Positions 1-10,215 are shown, numbered from the stretch's first letter. The stretch is 64,000 nt of DNA from Halicephalobus mephisto (GCA_009193035.1 SWDT01000012.1:124001-188000), one strand, 5' to 3'. Notes: generated by a model not told the origin, from the letters alone. Program-made: numbers and translations.

Positions 1-263
1 GAAACGAAAGCAAAGTGGTTCAATTAGGAGATGTTCACTTCTACAGTTGTAGAATTTAATCAGAATATCTCCATTACATTGAATTTTAAAAGTTTCTGAG
101 AACCTACCTTTTGCATCATAAAATATGATGAAATATAAGCAAATAAACAGTGTCACAGTTACAATATTGTATTTGTTCAACAACAGTGAAAGGCTTCTTC
201 TGCTCACCATCTCTTGTTAGTAGTTTCCTAAAGCATTGACCATATTTCATTCCGTTGCAATAT

Positions 264-363
264 GACGAGCAAAATAACATTGATGAGTTGTCTTGCACTT
301 GAAGTAAACTGAATTTGGTTGATTCGAAACTCAAGACAACACATCAATGTTATTTTTCTCGAC
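264..363. repeat. Long imperfect hairpin (32-nt arms)
   Basis: The arm at 264-295 (GACGAGCAAAATAACATTGA...) is the reverse complement of 332-363 with three mismatches in 32 positions, separated by a 36-nt spacer. The core AAAATAACATTGATG pairs perfectly. Size and stem length fit a microRNA-type precursor or a small foldback element. No terminal target duplication is obvious, so which of these it is cannot be decided from the sequence alone. Confidence 0.75.
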
Positions 364-2918
364 ATCCTGTATAGACGGGTTTTTAAATAATTGTTAGCTC
401 AAAAATTGGCAAGTAATCACGAGGATATAAGTTTGGAATAAGACTGACTTAATCTTTCGTATTATAATATCAATTCTAGGTGGTATTTATTTGAATTGAC
501 CAGAAGAACAAATTGTGTTGATTAAGTTATAATGAAATAAGAAAGCAATCACCACTAACTACAGATGAAATTATATTGTCTAAGGTTGAAAATTCTAGGA
601 CAGTAGGTGATAGTCAGGGATAATTCAGTAGTTGGGGAAGTGAACGCTCGATCGAAAGCAGTAGATTCTAAGTTTTCAAAGCACAACTGTAATCAAGGGC
701 TGTTCAATGTGGTACATGACTTTGTATCTAGAAGCTAGTATAACTGACAGATTCAACATTAAGTCGGAAATAGAAACTAGTAACACAAAAGATTACATGG
801 TAAATTTTTTCGGCAATTATCGGGTTTGAGAAAAAAGGAAACTGATAATATCTCTAATACCAGCACATTGTGATTGTCTAATATCGGTATTCGCAGATAA
901 AAATCAATCTCCTCCAGAGCTTTTCATATACGAGAGAGACAAAGTGAAAAAAGATCTATTGAAAAGTAAAATTTTTGGATAACCATCATTTTTTATTTGT
1001 TACCTTTCCTTGAATTAGGGAAGATGACAATCTGCCTCTTGATCTATTTATTCGTTTCCCAAAGACTATTGTTTCCATTTATTTCAATTGAAGTTACATA
1101 TATTTACATAGATATAAAAGAGAAAGTTATTTTTTAGCATGATTGTGGCATAAAAATTCAGAAAGCATCTATATTTGAATATTTGATAAAACAACGATGA
1201 TAAAAGGTATATTTGTCAGTGAGAATGAAAGTTGTAAAAGTTCTCAATCTCTTACGATTTCTTGATGTGCAATGTATGGAATTTTATATATTTATTCTAG
1301 TTTTTTTGTTCCAGAAGATCGTTTCGCAAAAACGGAATACAATTTCTAAATCAGCATTCTAAGACCTTAAAAATGATACATAACTCGTTTCAAAATCCAC
1401 TTTTGCCAAAGTTCATTTCCTTGTCAGACTGATCGAATTGCAATTAAAAGTAATGCTTGGCTCTCTTGCTCTTGAATCACACATCTCAAAGTGCTGGCTG
1501 ATTAAATAAAACTCTGTAATTCTCTCGAGGCCATTGGTGATTTGCTTACGTCTTTTGTACCTATAGTTGTGTAATTGAAATCCACATTATTTGGATATGT
1601 TCAATATAGTACTTTTCGAATTAGCTTTAATCTTTTTTATAATAAGATTTGAAAAACAAAAAACAGAACATCTTTCACAAGGTGCAAAAAATAATGATTT
1701 AGGATATGAAAGGTTACTAAAATTTCCTATATTTGTAAATATTTTTTAGTGGATGCTACTAGTTAAACCTACTTTAATTAATATTGTTTTCATATGGAAA
1801 GTTAAAATCTCTTGTAAGTAAGTTTCTACTTTTTTAAAATTTTAATACGCAATTTCAAATGTCTTTAAAATTTAGAGTTAGTTTTTGAAATTCTGGATTC
1901 TGAAAGTCAACTTTTGATTCTGATTTTAGGTTCAGAATCTGTAGATCTGATTATGCTATTATAAATCTTGTTTCTTTGATTCTAACTTCAGGATCAGAAC
2001 ATAAATATTCGGAGCAGAAACGTCATACAACCTTAGTCCTGAGTGCACAAAAGAATTTTAAATTGTAGGGTCACACACCATTTTTTACTAGGAAAAACTG
2101 AAGTTTTTTTCTACTTCCTTCTCTTTGGTAATTAACAATCTTACAATAAATAAGTTTATTGAGAAAAGCACTTTTTAAGTTCACGTGATTACATTAAGAA
2201 CAAATGAAAGTTAGCGAACTTTCTGTCCTTTTTAAAAGTCCTTATTCTTTTTAATTGTATTCTTTTAATTGACTACTATAACTACTTTGGTATTTTCAAA
2301 TGGATAAATAATGAGTTATGATTAGAGAACAATAAATGATATATATCAACAATTTAGTTATTGGTTCTGAAAATAAATAAGTACTCATTGTAAAAAAGCA
2401 CCAAATTTATTGACAGTCATTCATATGCACAGTAATGTAATGAAACAAATGAACTTGTAGATTGCTTCTCGTACAAAGGTACTCATATAAGTATTATGAA
2501 CTTTAATGCAATATCAGTAAATAAGAGATTAAATGATTTAAAAGTATAAATCTGAATAAACTCCATACTTTATTTCTCCATAAAAAATGTTGTATACGAA
2601 TCTACTTATTGTTCTAATATGCAGCTCTATACGAAATATTTAAAATGGAATCTGGTATTTTCCAAAATAATGTAAAAGTTAAACATAAACAACCGGGTTG
2701 TATGAACTTGTTATACTAGAAAAAAATACAACTTTCTCATCGCCAGTCCAGATAATTAATCAATTTAATTATCATATTCTTTTATTACAGATGCTATTTG
2801 TCGCAATATTATCAGAAATTAATATAATCTACTTTCAAACGACATTATTTAATAAATAATAATTTCGTAGATAAATGAGGTAGAATCTGATTATAAAACA
2901 GGACCAAATTGGGGATAA
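364..2918. other. Intergenic, no gene seen
   Basis: AT-rich DNA with frequent stops in all frames. I see no exon with coding-like composition, no tRNA box pair and no element with recognisable termini. It lies beyond the 3' end of the srd-like receptor. Confidence 0.6.
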
Positions 2919-4264
2919 TTATGTTTGTGTATTGAAAAATCCTGATATACTATAAATGTTGGAAACTTTATCTATTCTTAGCTTTATAAATCCCATTCCA
3001 ATAAGCCGAATCAAATGTCTTCTGTATGCTTTGACAAAAACCAAAATAGATATAGCATTCATGGTCGGGAGATATCCAAACATCAATCCAGGTATTGCCG
3101 ATACGTGTGAGCTAACTTTCAGTGGTCCATATATGACTATAAGGAGAAATAGGAGGGGGAGCTGGATTACCAGTAGAGGAGTAATAGCTTGAGCTATTAG
3201 TGTCTTCGTAATTTGAGCTTGAATTTCACAATAATTCCGTCCTTTGACTTGCAAGCCTTCTTGAGCTTTGAAAAACTTGTAAATTTTATAGCTGCACCAA
3301 ATTACCACGACATAGTTAACTGAGGTGAAAAATGCAGAAGTTCCCGTCAACAAAAAGGTGTAATATTCTGACTGTAAAGATAATTTGATTATAAAAAGCA
3401 TTCACAGCTTAGTCAATGGTACAAAAAAGTTTACTTTCAAAAACATTTGCAAAATATGTTTTATACTTTCTATTAAAATTATCTTTTTGTATTTTTGAAA
3501 TTAACAAATGTTTGAATAATTTACTTTATAAAACGTTGAAATTGGTTCAATTTTAATCCAAAAAGTAACGAAAAACGACAATCTGAGATTCGACCTAATG
3601 GAAACTACAGTACCACTAAGTCGAGATTCAAATAGTTTTTTAAATTAATGGAAATTATTAACTTTGACTTACCGTATCCATTATGAAAACAGCATCGACT
3701 TTGCCGTTATCTTTACTGAAATACGGGGCTAATTCTTCCGAAATTTTTAGTTTCTCCAAATCAAGGAAATAATAAGAGTAGAAATAACTTAAAGGTAAAA
3801 TACAAGCCACTATGCCTACAATTAACAGGCAGAGAAGTTGCAACTTGATGGAAAACTTGGCATTCAGACAGAGAGTACGATATCGGTAGTAAAATAATAT
3901 TGACACTCCCCCGAGCGAGAATCCTAGGGAACCTGTCCAGAGAGTGTGAAGGATAAAACAGACTGTTTGGTTGAATGGAAATACAGTATTGGTCAGTATG
4001 GAGAAATAATGACCATGGGCGACTATTATCTGAAATAGAGGTGAATGGGAGAAATTTTATTTTAAAAACTACCGGTTTAGTGATGAAAGTGATAAAAATA
4101 CAATACAAGTCCATGAATACAGATTGGAGAAGAATTTGATTGTACTTCTTTAGTTCTGTATTTTTCGTAAAACGAATCAGAAAGATCAGTAAAAAGTTTA
4201 ACAACGTTCCCAGACCACTGGAGATATAATCGTTGTAGATATGAATATACCGGGCGTTAAACAT
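2919..4264 (-). CDS. Srd-like seven-transmembrane chemoreceptor
   Basis: Predicted G-protein-coupled chemoreceptor of the nematode str superfamily, most like class srd; such receptors act in the plasma membrane of sensory neurons. Three exons join in frame: 4264-4073, 4029-3673 and 3371-2919, giving 333 residues. Introns have GTAGTT/TTTCAG and GTAAGT/TTTACAG borders. Exon 1 has TM1 (GLGTLLNFLLIFLIRF) followed by the srd-like segment KKYNQILLQSVFMDLY. Exon 2 has TM3 and a YYRYRTLC intracellular motif. Exon 3 has TM5-TM7 and ends with PTMNAISILVFVKAYRRHL, the usual TM7 proline and YRR tail. The start is the first ATG and sits directly before TM1, as in the family. No breaks are visible, so it is probably functional. 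A dead paralogue lies just upstream. The srd class assignment is from pattern memory; srh or str cannot be excluded. Confidence 0.8.
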
Positions 4265-4899
4265 TTTGAATAGAAATAAGTTCCCACTTGTTCAAAGAAC
4301 TATTCTTTTGCGTTTTAACTTTCGTTGTAGTATTTTAAGAGATTACTTTGTAAGCACCGCCCAACAATTTGTAGTGTTTTGTTCTACACATCAAAAACGT
4401 GATAAAATATTTGTAGTTAGTAATAACTTGAAAAGATTCATGTGATCGATGTTATTCATTGTCCTTTCCATTTCATATATGCAATCTAAAGTACAGAATC
4501 TAGAGTTACTATTTCCACTCGGAATAACTAAATCCTTTATCATTTTTCTTGATTTTCGTAGTTAACAACTTTGTAGCGAACAAAAGTTTCTATAGAAAAA
4601 CTTATAGTTATTATGACGACATTAACAGTACTACTAATATTTCGTCAACGACGGATAAACACGATTATCTCATAATTGATTTAGGTAATAAGCTTTACCT
4701 CTTCTTCAAATTGCTATATATGTTTATTTTAGACGTTAGTTATGATAAGATTACCTTGGCCCAGTATGATCTTATTGGAAATCTATATGATATGATCTAT
4801 AACAATACCATAACTGAATTAGGTACGATTTGACAGTCAAATATGGTTTGTGATAATTATGTTAAAAAAACGGAAACTCGCGAAATACTTTTCACTTTA
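4265..4899. promoter_or_regulatory. Receptor upstream region
   Basis: About 630 bp between the srd-like gene and the 3' end of its dead paralogue, expected to hold the receptor promoter. A plus-strand open frame at 4549-4833 has no recognisable motif and biased AT composition; I do not treat it as a gene. A short CGCCCAACAATTT motif near 4357 recurs upstream of two array receptors (near 47492 and 49026). Confidence 0.4.
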
Positions 4900-5231
4900 G
4901 ATGTTCGAAATGCTTTCTGAATAGTCGACATCAGCTGTTTTTATAAGGTTTTACAAAAACATAGATAAATCATTCATCATTGGAAGATATCTAAACAGCA
5001 ATCCTGGTATTGCTGAGATTCGTGGATTTATCTCGAACGCTCCTTACATGAATGTAAAGAGGAAAAATAACGAAAAATGGATTACCAGAAACGGAAAGAT
5101 GGCTTAGGCTATTAGTGTTCTCGTGATTTCGCCTTAAATTTCGCAATAGTGTTGCATATTAATTTGTGTGTACAGCGGTAGTGGTTCCTACCATTTTTAG
5201 AATCAAGTTTTGTAGCGTTGATGTTTATATA

Positions 5232-5430
5232 CAGTATCGGACAAAAGTCTTGGGACTCTCTCATTTTTGTTCGTATTTTTTTGTTAACTTAGTAATATTA
5301 AGAAGTAGTAAGGGGTATTGTGTAGCTATCATTACCTGCTACAATCGTTACCAGTTCTGAACTTTCTACGTGCGCCCACAGGAAATGGCGCAGCATTGTT
5401 CATTTTTTGCCCGCCAAAAGTCTTGGGACT
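5232..5430. repeat. Left terminal inverted repeat of Tc1-like element
   Basis: 199 bp, inverted relative to 6575-6767 with small indels. The outer direct repeat CAAAAGTCTTGGGACT begins about 10 bp from the tip and the inner copy ends the TIR at about 5415-5430. Both are presumed transposase-binding sites. Confidence 0.88.
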
Positions 5431-5503
5431 TCTCATTGTTTATATATTTTATATAAGTAAGTTTTCGCATTTTCTTTCTTTAATATAATTTTATGGTTTA
5501 GTT

Positions 5504-6521
5504 ATGGTGTGTGATCAATACTATCTCTCCGATTTCAAAGGAAAGGTCATTGAAGCTGTGAGAAGGGGCAGGACGAAAAATGATGTTGCTCGAACTTTAT
5601 GATCTCAAAGAACACCGTTGCCAGATGGATGAAGCGTTTTAAAGCAGAGGAACTGTAGTACCTGCTCCGAAATCTGGAAGACCGAGAATAATTCGAAATC
5701 TGTCGATCAACATATCAAAACACTCTCCCAACATAATCCACTTTTGACAGCACCAGATATTAAGAAAGAAATTTTTGGTTCAGATGATGATTCCGTCAGT
5801 GTAAGAACTGTCCAAAGAAGGTTGGTGGAAAAGGACTTGCATGGTTGCCGTGGAGTCAACAAACCAGCAGTATCTTCTAAGAATCAGATCTCTAGACTTG
5901 ATTGGGCTTGGGAACACAAGTGTTGGGATTTTGAAATGTGGTCCAGAATTTTATGGACAGACGAATCTGCTCTTACCTTGTTCGGAAATGAAAACACGCG
6001 GTGGATCCGACGTCCTCGCGGTGCTGATTTGCTCCTAAATATCAGCTTCCAACTATGAAATACGGAGGAGGTACTCTCATCGTTTGGGGATGTATAACTT
6101 CGTTCGGTGTTGGTCCTTTGGTCAGAATTAAAGGAATCATGGATGCACTGACATACGCAGATATTATCAAAGATTATGTTTTACCTTTTGCTAAGAAAAA
6201 TATGCCTAGGAATTGGTTCTTCCAGAGAGACATGATCCCAAACATCGGTCGAAGGACGTCAGCAACTTGCTTGAAGATCATCATGTTCAAGTTCTTCCTT
6301 GGCCCTCCCAGTCGCCAGACTTGAGTCCGATAGAGAATGTATGGTGGGAATTAAAACGAAGATGTAAAGGTCAGAAAGCTCGTAATTTAGATGAAAAATT
6401 CGAATTAGTCAAACGTGAATGGGAGGACATCAGTCCATTGTTTATCCAGAAACTAATTCGATCTATGAGAGATCGGTGTAATGCAGTAATTAAAGCCAAA
6501 GGTTGTAGTACTAAATATTAG
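5504..6521 (+). pseudogene. Tc1-family transposase, frameshifted
   Basis: The reading begins at ATG 5504 with a helix-turn-helix-type start (SDFKGKVIEAVRRG) and meets a stop at 5600-5602. Homology continues in other frames through at least five shifts (near 5600, 5650, 5695, 6035 and 6230). Recognisable blocks are RILWTDESALTLFGNE (first catalytic Asp), a DPKHRSK block after the second Asp, and SPDLSPIENVWWELKRR (catalytic Glu). Counting across the last shift leaves 34 residues between the second Asp and the Glu, so this is the DD34E class typical of Tc1. It is inactive as it stands. Confidence 0.85.
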
Positions 6522-6574
6522 ATTTCTTTTGTAAATGTTGCTGTTTGAATTATTTTTCAAAACAATAAATCTAA

Positions 6575-6767
6575 AGTCCCAAGACTTTTGGCGAAAATGA
6601 ACAATGCTGCGCCATTTCCTGTGGGCGCACGTAGAAAGTTCAGAAATGGTAACGATTGTAGCATGTAATGATAGCTACACAATACCCCTTACTATTTCTA
6701 ATATTACGAAGTTAACAAAAAAATACGAACAAAAATGAGAGAGTCCCAAGACTTTTGTCCGATACTG
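6575..6767. repeat. Right terminal inverted repeat of Tc1-like element
   Basis: 193 bp, inverted copy of 5232-5430. It contains inner (6575-6590) and outer AGTCCCAAGACTTTTG repeats. The last nine bases, CCGATACTG, mirror the left tip exactly and abut the TA duplication. Confidence 0.88.
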
Positions 6768-7227
6768 TATAATAAATATCGCTAGGTAAAAAGTTCATTA
6801 AGAAGTTCTGTCTACCCGCCGCTAAAGAAAGTCCATATCATATCAATCAGTATGGAGAGATGGTGATTATGAACAATTATCACCTAAATTCCGATTGATT
6901 AAATAGGATTTTAGTTGAAATAATCAACTGGTTTAACAATTAAAGCAATACAAACAAAATACAAATCAATAAAGACAGATCGAAGTAAAATCTGATTATA
7001 TTCATTCAGCCAAACATGTTTATTACGATGCTTGAGAAAAATCAGTAAAATGTTCAATGCCATTTTCAAAATGCCAGAATTACAGTCGTTATAATAATGA
7101 ACACTTCTACCAGTGTACATCTGATCGGAATGGTGATAACGCCACCGATCCAGAGAGACTTCTAACAGTCTTAAAAAAGATTTATCAATTGTATTACTTT
7201 TTTATTTTATAACGTGTTTATAATAAT

Positions 7228-7249
7228 GGTTTAATTACCCAAGTTTGAG
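7228..7249 (+). other. Perfect SL1 spliced-leader sequence outside an SL RNA gene
   Basis: The 22 bases starting GGTTTAATTACCC and ending AAGTTTGAG match the conserved nematode SL1 leader at every position. In an SL1 RNA gene the leader is followed immediately by a GT donor (GTAAAC...); here it is followed by ATATGTGTTCG, and no Sm-type site is apparent downstream. It therefore looks like a leader that reached the genome attached to an mRNA (a reverse-transcribed trans-spliced transcript) or a badly decayed SL RNA pseudogene. A run of seven A lies at about 7311-7317, which might mark the end of a very short inserted cDNA. Confidence 0.7.
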
Positions 7250-7371
7250 ATATGTGTTCGAAATAAAGCAACTATGAGACAGCATTTCGAACAACATCCT
7301 CAAAAAAATGTTTTTTATAAAAAGTTTAATTATTTATTAATTTCGTTTATGATGATTTTAAAAAAGTAAAC

Positions 7372-7387
7372 GGTAATGATCCCTGAA
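7372..7387. repeat. Target-site duplication, left copy
   Basis: GGTAATGATCCCTGAA, repeated exactly at 7779-7794. The pair brackets the non-LTR fragment. Confidence 0.85.
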
Positions 7388-7778
7388 GCTTCTTCTTCTT
7401 CCTAGCATTTGTCCCGCGCTATGCAGGGTCTGCTTGTTTGGTCCTGGCACGCCACTTCGCTCGATCGGCTGTGTCTTCTGGGTTTAGTCCTACGATCTTC
7501 ATGTCATTCTTGATTTTATCCAACCAGCGTGTTTTTGGTCTTCCTTTCGGCCTTTTCCCTTCTACTTGTATTTCCATTGCTCTTCTAGCTACTGAATTTT
7601 CATTACTTCTCTGAATGTGTCCATACCAACGAAGTCTGGATTCCATTAGTTTCTTGTCAATTGATTTAATTCTCATTGTTTTCCTTATGTTTTCATTTTG
7701 TACTCTATCTAGTTTTGACAATCCCAGAATCCATCTAAGCATTGTCATTTCCATGTTATGTAATGCTTGTTCGTGTTT
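7388..7778 (-). mobile_element. 5'-truncated non-LTR retrotransposon (RT C-terminal tail)
   Basis: Reading on the minus strand, 7754-7419 encodes 111 residues typical of the end of a non-LTR reverse transcriptase ORF: LDRVQNENIRKTM, then ESRLRWYGHIQRS, then GKRPKGRPKTRWLDKI. These RLRWYGH and GRPKxRW blocks are familiar from RTE/CR1-like elements. The 3' end finishes in a short GAAGAAGAAGAAG tail instead of poly(A). The fragment is bracketed by an exact 16-bp duplication (7372-7387 and 7779-7794), so it is one target-primed insertion of about 390 bp, heavily truncated at its 5' end. The intact frame and perfect duplication suggest a recent insertion. Confidence 0.9.
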
Positions 7779-7794
7779 GGTAATGATCCCTGAA
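7779..7794. repeat. Target-site duplication, right copy
   Basis: Second exact copy of the 16-bp sequence at 7372-7387. Confidence 0.85.
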
Positions 7795-8495
7795 TAATAA
7801 TGAATAATTTATTTTGAAATTCAAGAATGAAGATGATGAAGTATTAGTAATCTAGTAACACTTTGACGTAATTACTGTAATTGTTTGCAAATAGTTATCA
7901 GTACAAAAGTAACTATATTCAAATTGGAATAATTTCTTTCAATAAATTTTTGTTTTTTATTTTAATTTTATTTTTATCATGTGATAAAAATTCATTATGT
8001 TAGAACATTTTCGACGGATTGGTTTCAAATTTACTGTAAACTTTGATTCTGAAAAGGTTTGAAAACGACAAAATGGACGATGTTTTTGGGTGTCTAAAAG
8101 ATAATCAGTTCAGAAAGTAATTATAAAATTCCCAATGTAGATTAGAAAAATAATGTTAATTAAAATGGAAAAATACAGTAATAATATATTAAAATCAAAA
8201 TTACAATTTAATTATGGTTATATGAATTTAATTTTGATATAATGCAATTGTAAATAATTTCTAAATTTATTATAAATTTGAAATTCTGCAAAAAATTTAA
8301 AACTATTAATCCGAATAAATCATAAATTTTCCAAGTTATTTATCAAAAAAAAATTGAGACATCTGTAAAAATTTAAATTCAGTTTTTTATTTTTCAATGA
8401 CTTTGATTAAAATAAAAATATTTAAAACAAAAATAGTAGAATCTGATAAGTGAATATTCGAAGAACAGTTTTATGAAAAAACTGAAGAATTTCGA
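7795..8495. other. Intergenic, no gene seen
   Basis: About 700 bp of very AT-rich sequence downstream of pir-1. Nothing recognisable apart from short A/T runs. Confidence 0.6.
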
Positions 8496-9595
8496 TCATC
8501 GGCTTCTGATGGAGTCCACGTAGTGTTGTCTTTCCATTTCGTGTCCTCGGGCTTCGTTGAATTCTGAAATTATTTTTATTTGTGTATTAAATTGAATAAA
8601 TTTACTTTTAATAGCTTCTTCTGGATCCCATCCACATTCATCAATGAGGAATCGACAAATCAAGTACCCTGTTCTGTTGATTCCGTGGGTACAATGAACA
8701 GCGATCAGAGAGTCGTCATTTTCAGTTTTTTCTTTGAAAAATTCCTTGATTACTTTGTTGAAAGTTGGAACAGCTTCTTCCAAGGCCCCCAAATTCAAGC
8801 CAGGAACACCAAGTTTGACATATTTGATACCCAACTTCGCCCATCTGTCCTTGTTGTAGTTGGGTTTTGTTCCATTAGACAAGTCGATCACCAGTCCGAT
8901 TTTCTTTTTGGATTTCTCCAACTAAAATTATTTTTAAATTATATTTTTAAAAGTTATCAATAGAAAACATAAAATTGTTTCAATATGAATTTTTAATTTG
9001 GATTTTGGAATTTTTTTGAAATTTCGAAAAATTCTAAAATCTTCTGTATGATCCTCAAAGATTTCCCTTTCCAAATTTTCAGTTTTAAATGATTCTAAAT
9101 TTCTATTGGATTCTGGAATTTTCTAAAAATTTTCACAGGATTCTGATTCCAGAAGCTTCTATGGGAATTTCGAAATTTTTTTCAAAATCATTAATTTCAC
9201 AAAATTCTGAAATTCTATGAAAATTTCGAAATTTTCATACTTCTTGTAGGATTACGAAATATTACAAAAAATTCCGATTTTAATCAACAACTTACAGCTC
9301 TAACAATAGATCCAATGGTGAAATACTTTTCAAAATGTTCTTCATTTTCGAAAAAGTACTTTTTATCCAACGGACATTTGATTGGAAGGAATCTAGTTCC
9401 TTCAACGATAGAATTACAAGGAGAATATTTCAACCATCTGCAGGGAAAATTTAAGTTTTCCTGGAAAGTCATCGAAGAACCTTCATCTTCAGATTCAGAA
9501 AAAAGATGATCATCCTTGTGGTCATCAGGATAGAAGATCCAAGAAGTAGAGATTCCAAAACTCCACTTTTTCTCAATAGTCATTCTAAAAATCAC
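8496..9595 (-). CDS. pir-1: PIR-1/DUSP11-like RNA 5'-phosphatase
   Basis: Dual-specificity-type phosphatase related to PIR-1/DUSP11, which removes phosphates from the 5' ends of RNAs and, in worms, acts in small-RNA pathways. Exons 9595-9296, 8921-8606 and 8563-8496 join in frame to 227 residues. The second intron is only 42 bp. The N-terminal exon has the family segment CRWLKYSPCNSIVEGTRFLP (about residues 50-70). The P-loop HCTHGINRTGY gives the CX5R signature with catalytic Cys and Arg, and is the version found in RNA phosphatases. The last exon reads GHEMERQHYVDSI. The first ATG of the exon was used; a second Met lies four codons in, and a further 5' exon cannot be excluded. It is third in a minus-strand series behind the OSTM1-like and hinge-protein genes (about 400 bp spacing), so operon membership is possible. 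Confidence 0.9.
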
Positions 9596-9635
9596 TATGG
9601 TTTCAAAATTGCTAATTGCACAATGTTAACTGTCT

Positions 9636-9984
9636 CGTTGGTGTTTTTATAAAGACCGCCTCCACGTCAACTTTCCCTCTTTCGAAATCTACTGATAATA
9701 AGACATGGAAATTATAAAAAACATTCTTTTCCGAGAACTTGGGAATAAAAAAATCCTTAACCACCTAGCTAGAAACAGTCATTAACTGCTATCTATGTAA
9801 AATTCGGTGGGTGTTTTTATAAAACTACTTTCACGTCAACTTCCTCTCTTTCGAAATGTACTGATAATAAGTAAAAAGCGACCAGGAAAAATTTAAAATA
9901 TTACTTATAATTCTTTATGAGAACTTCGGACTAAAAAACATCATTAACCACCTAGCTAGAGACAATCGTTAACTGTGATCCATA
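9636..9984. repeat. Two-copy tandem duplication between genes
   Basis: About 175 bp present twice: 9636-9797 and 9809-9984. Shared blocks include GTGTTTTTATAAA, CACGTCAACTT, CTCTTTCGAAAT, TACTGATAATAAG and TTAACCACCTAGCTAGA. The copies differ by scattered substitutions and indels. They occupy the spacer between the hinge-protein gene and pir-1, where an operon spacer or a promoter would lie. Confidence 0.8.
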
Positions 9985-9990
9985 TGGACA

Positions 9991-10215
9991 TTACTTCAAA
10001 GCACTGAAGGCCTTCGGCATAGCGCAATGATCCAGGTGATGAATGTAGTCCATCATTTCCTGTTGACAAGTCTCCTCAGTGTTAGAACGGGAATTGACAC
10101 GATCATTGCACTCATCCAGGATCTCCTTGAACTTTTGAGCATGATCAGCACAACGTTCACGCCATTGAGCGAGTTGATCGACTCCTTCTTCAAGAGGTTC
10201 AGTATCCTTCGTCAT
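9991..10215 (-). CDS. Cytochrome bc1 complex hinge protein (subunit 6, UQCRH)
   Basis: Small acidic hinge subunit of mitochondrial respiratory complex III, which helps cytochrome c dock on cytochrome c1 in the intermembrane space. The single coding exon gives 74 residues. The family hallmark is clear: four cysteines in two CX13C pairs (RCADHAQK...LDEC and TCQQEMM...DHC) expected to form a disulphide-linked helical hairpin, with the conserved NDRVNSRSNTEE block between them. The ATG at 10215 was chosen because an acceptor (TTTTGCAG, ending at 10241) lies 26 bp upstream, leaving a short leader; this may be a trans-splice site. Upstream in-frame codons run through that acceptor and are not coding. 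It follows the OSTM1-like gene by 287 bp on the same strand. C. elegans T27E9.2 is the family member I recall. Confidence 0.92.
   Translation of the reverse strand: MTKDTEPLEEGVDQLAQWRERCADHAQKFKEILDECNDRVNSRSNTEETCQQEMMDYIHHLDHCAMPKAFSALK

Larger units (their letters stand above)
5232..6767 (+). mobile_element. Tc1-like DNA transposon with long IR/DR ends
   Basis: A 1,536-bp element bounded by CAGTATCGGAC... and ...GTCCGATACTG and flanked on each side by TA (5230-5231 and 6768-6769), the target duplication of the Tc1/mariner superfamily. The terminal inverted repeats are about 195 bp long. Each carries the motif CAAAAGTCTTGGGACT twice, once near the outer tip and once at the inner border; this is an IR/DR arrangement. 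The internal transposase is frameshifted, so the copy is non-autonomous, though the ends look well preserved and might still be mobilised in trans. Confidence 0.9.
4900..7120 (-). pseudogene. Broken srd-like receptor interrupted by a Tc1-like element
   Basis: A decayed paralogue of the receptor at 2919-4264. The N-terminal piece (7120-6911) keeps TM1 and a segment related to KYNQILLQSVFMDLY (here EYNQILLRSVFIDLY). DNA at 6780-6900 matches the start of exon 2. The C-terminal piece (about 5230-4900) is alignable at DNA level with 3060-3240 of the intact gene and ends in a FVKPYK tail related to FVKAYRR, with in-frame stops. The two pieces are separated by the transposon at 5232-6767. No single reading frame survives. 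Parts of the middle are missing beyond what the insertion explains, so the gene was probably already dying or has decayed since. Confidence 0.75.

Noticed and set aside
116..334. Minus-strand open frame with six cysteines and an acceptor-like ATTCAG at its start
   Set aside because: Half of it lies in one arm of the 264-363 hairpin, no upstream exon joins it, and the cysteine spacing matches no family I know. Left unannotated, though a terminal exon is not impossible.
4549..4833. Plus-strand frame of 94 codons
   Set aside because: Composition is Tyr/Asn/Asp/Ile-rich as expected from AT-rich DNA; no domain, signal or splice context.
7419..7754. 111-codon frame as a host gene
   Set aside because: RLRWYGH and GRPKxRW blocks plus flanking target duplication show that it is the tail of a retrotransposon ORF.
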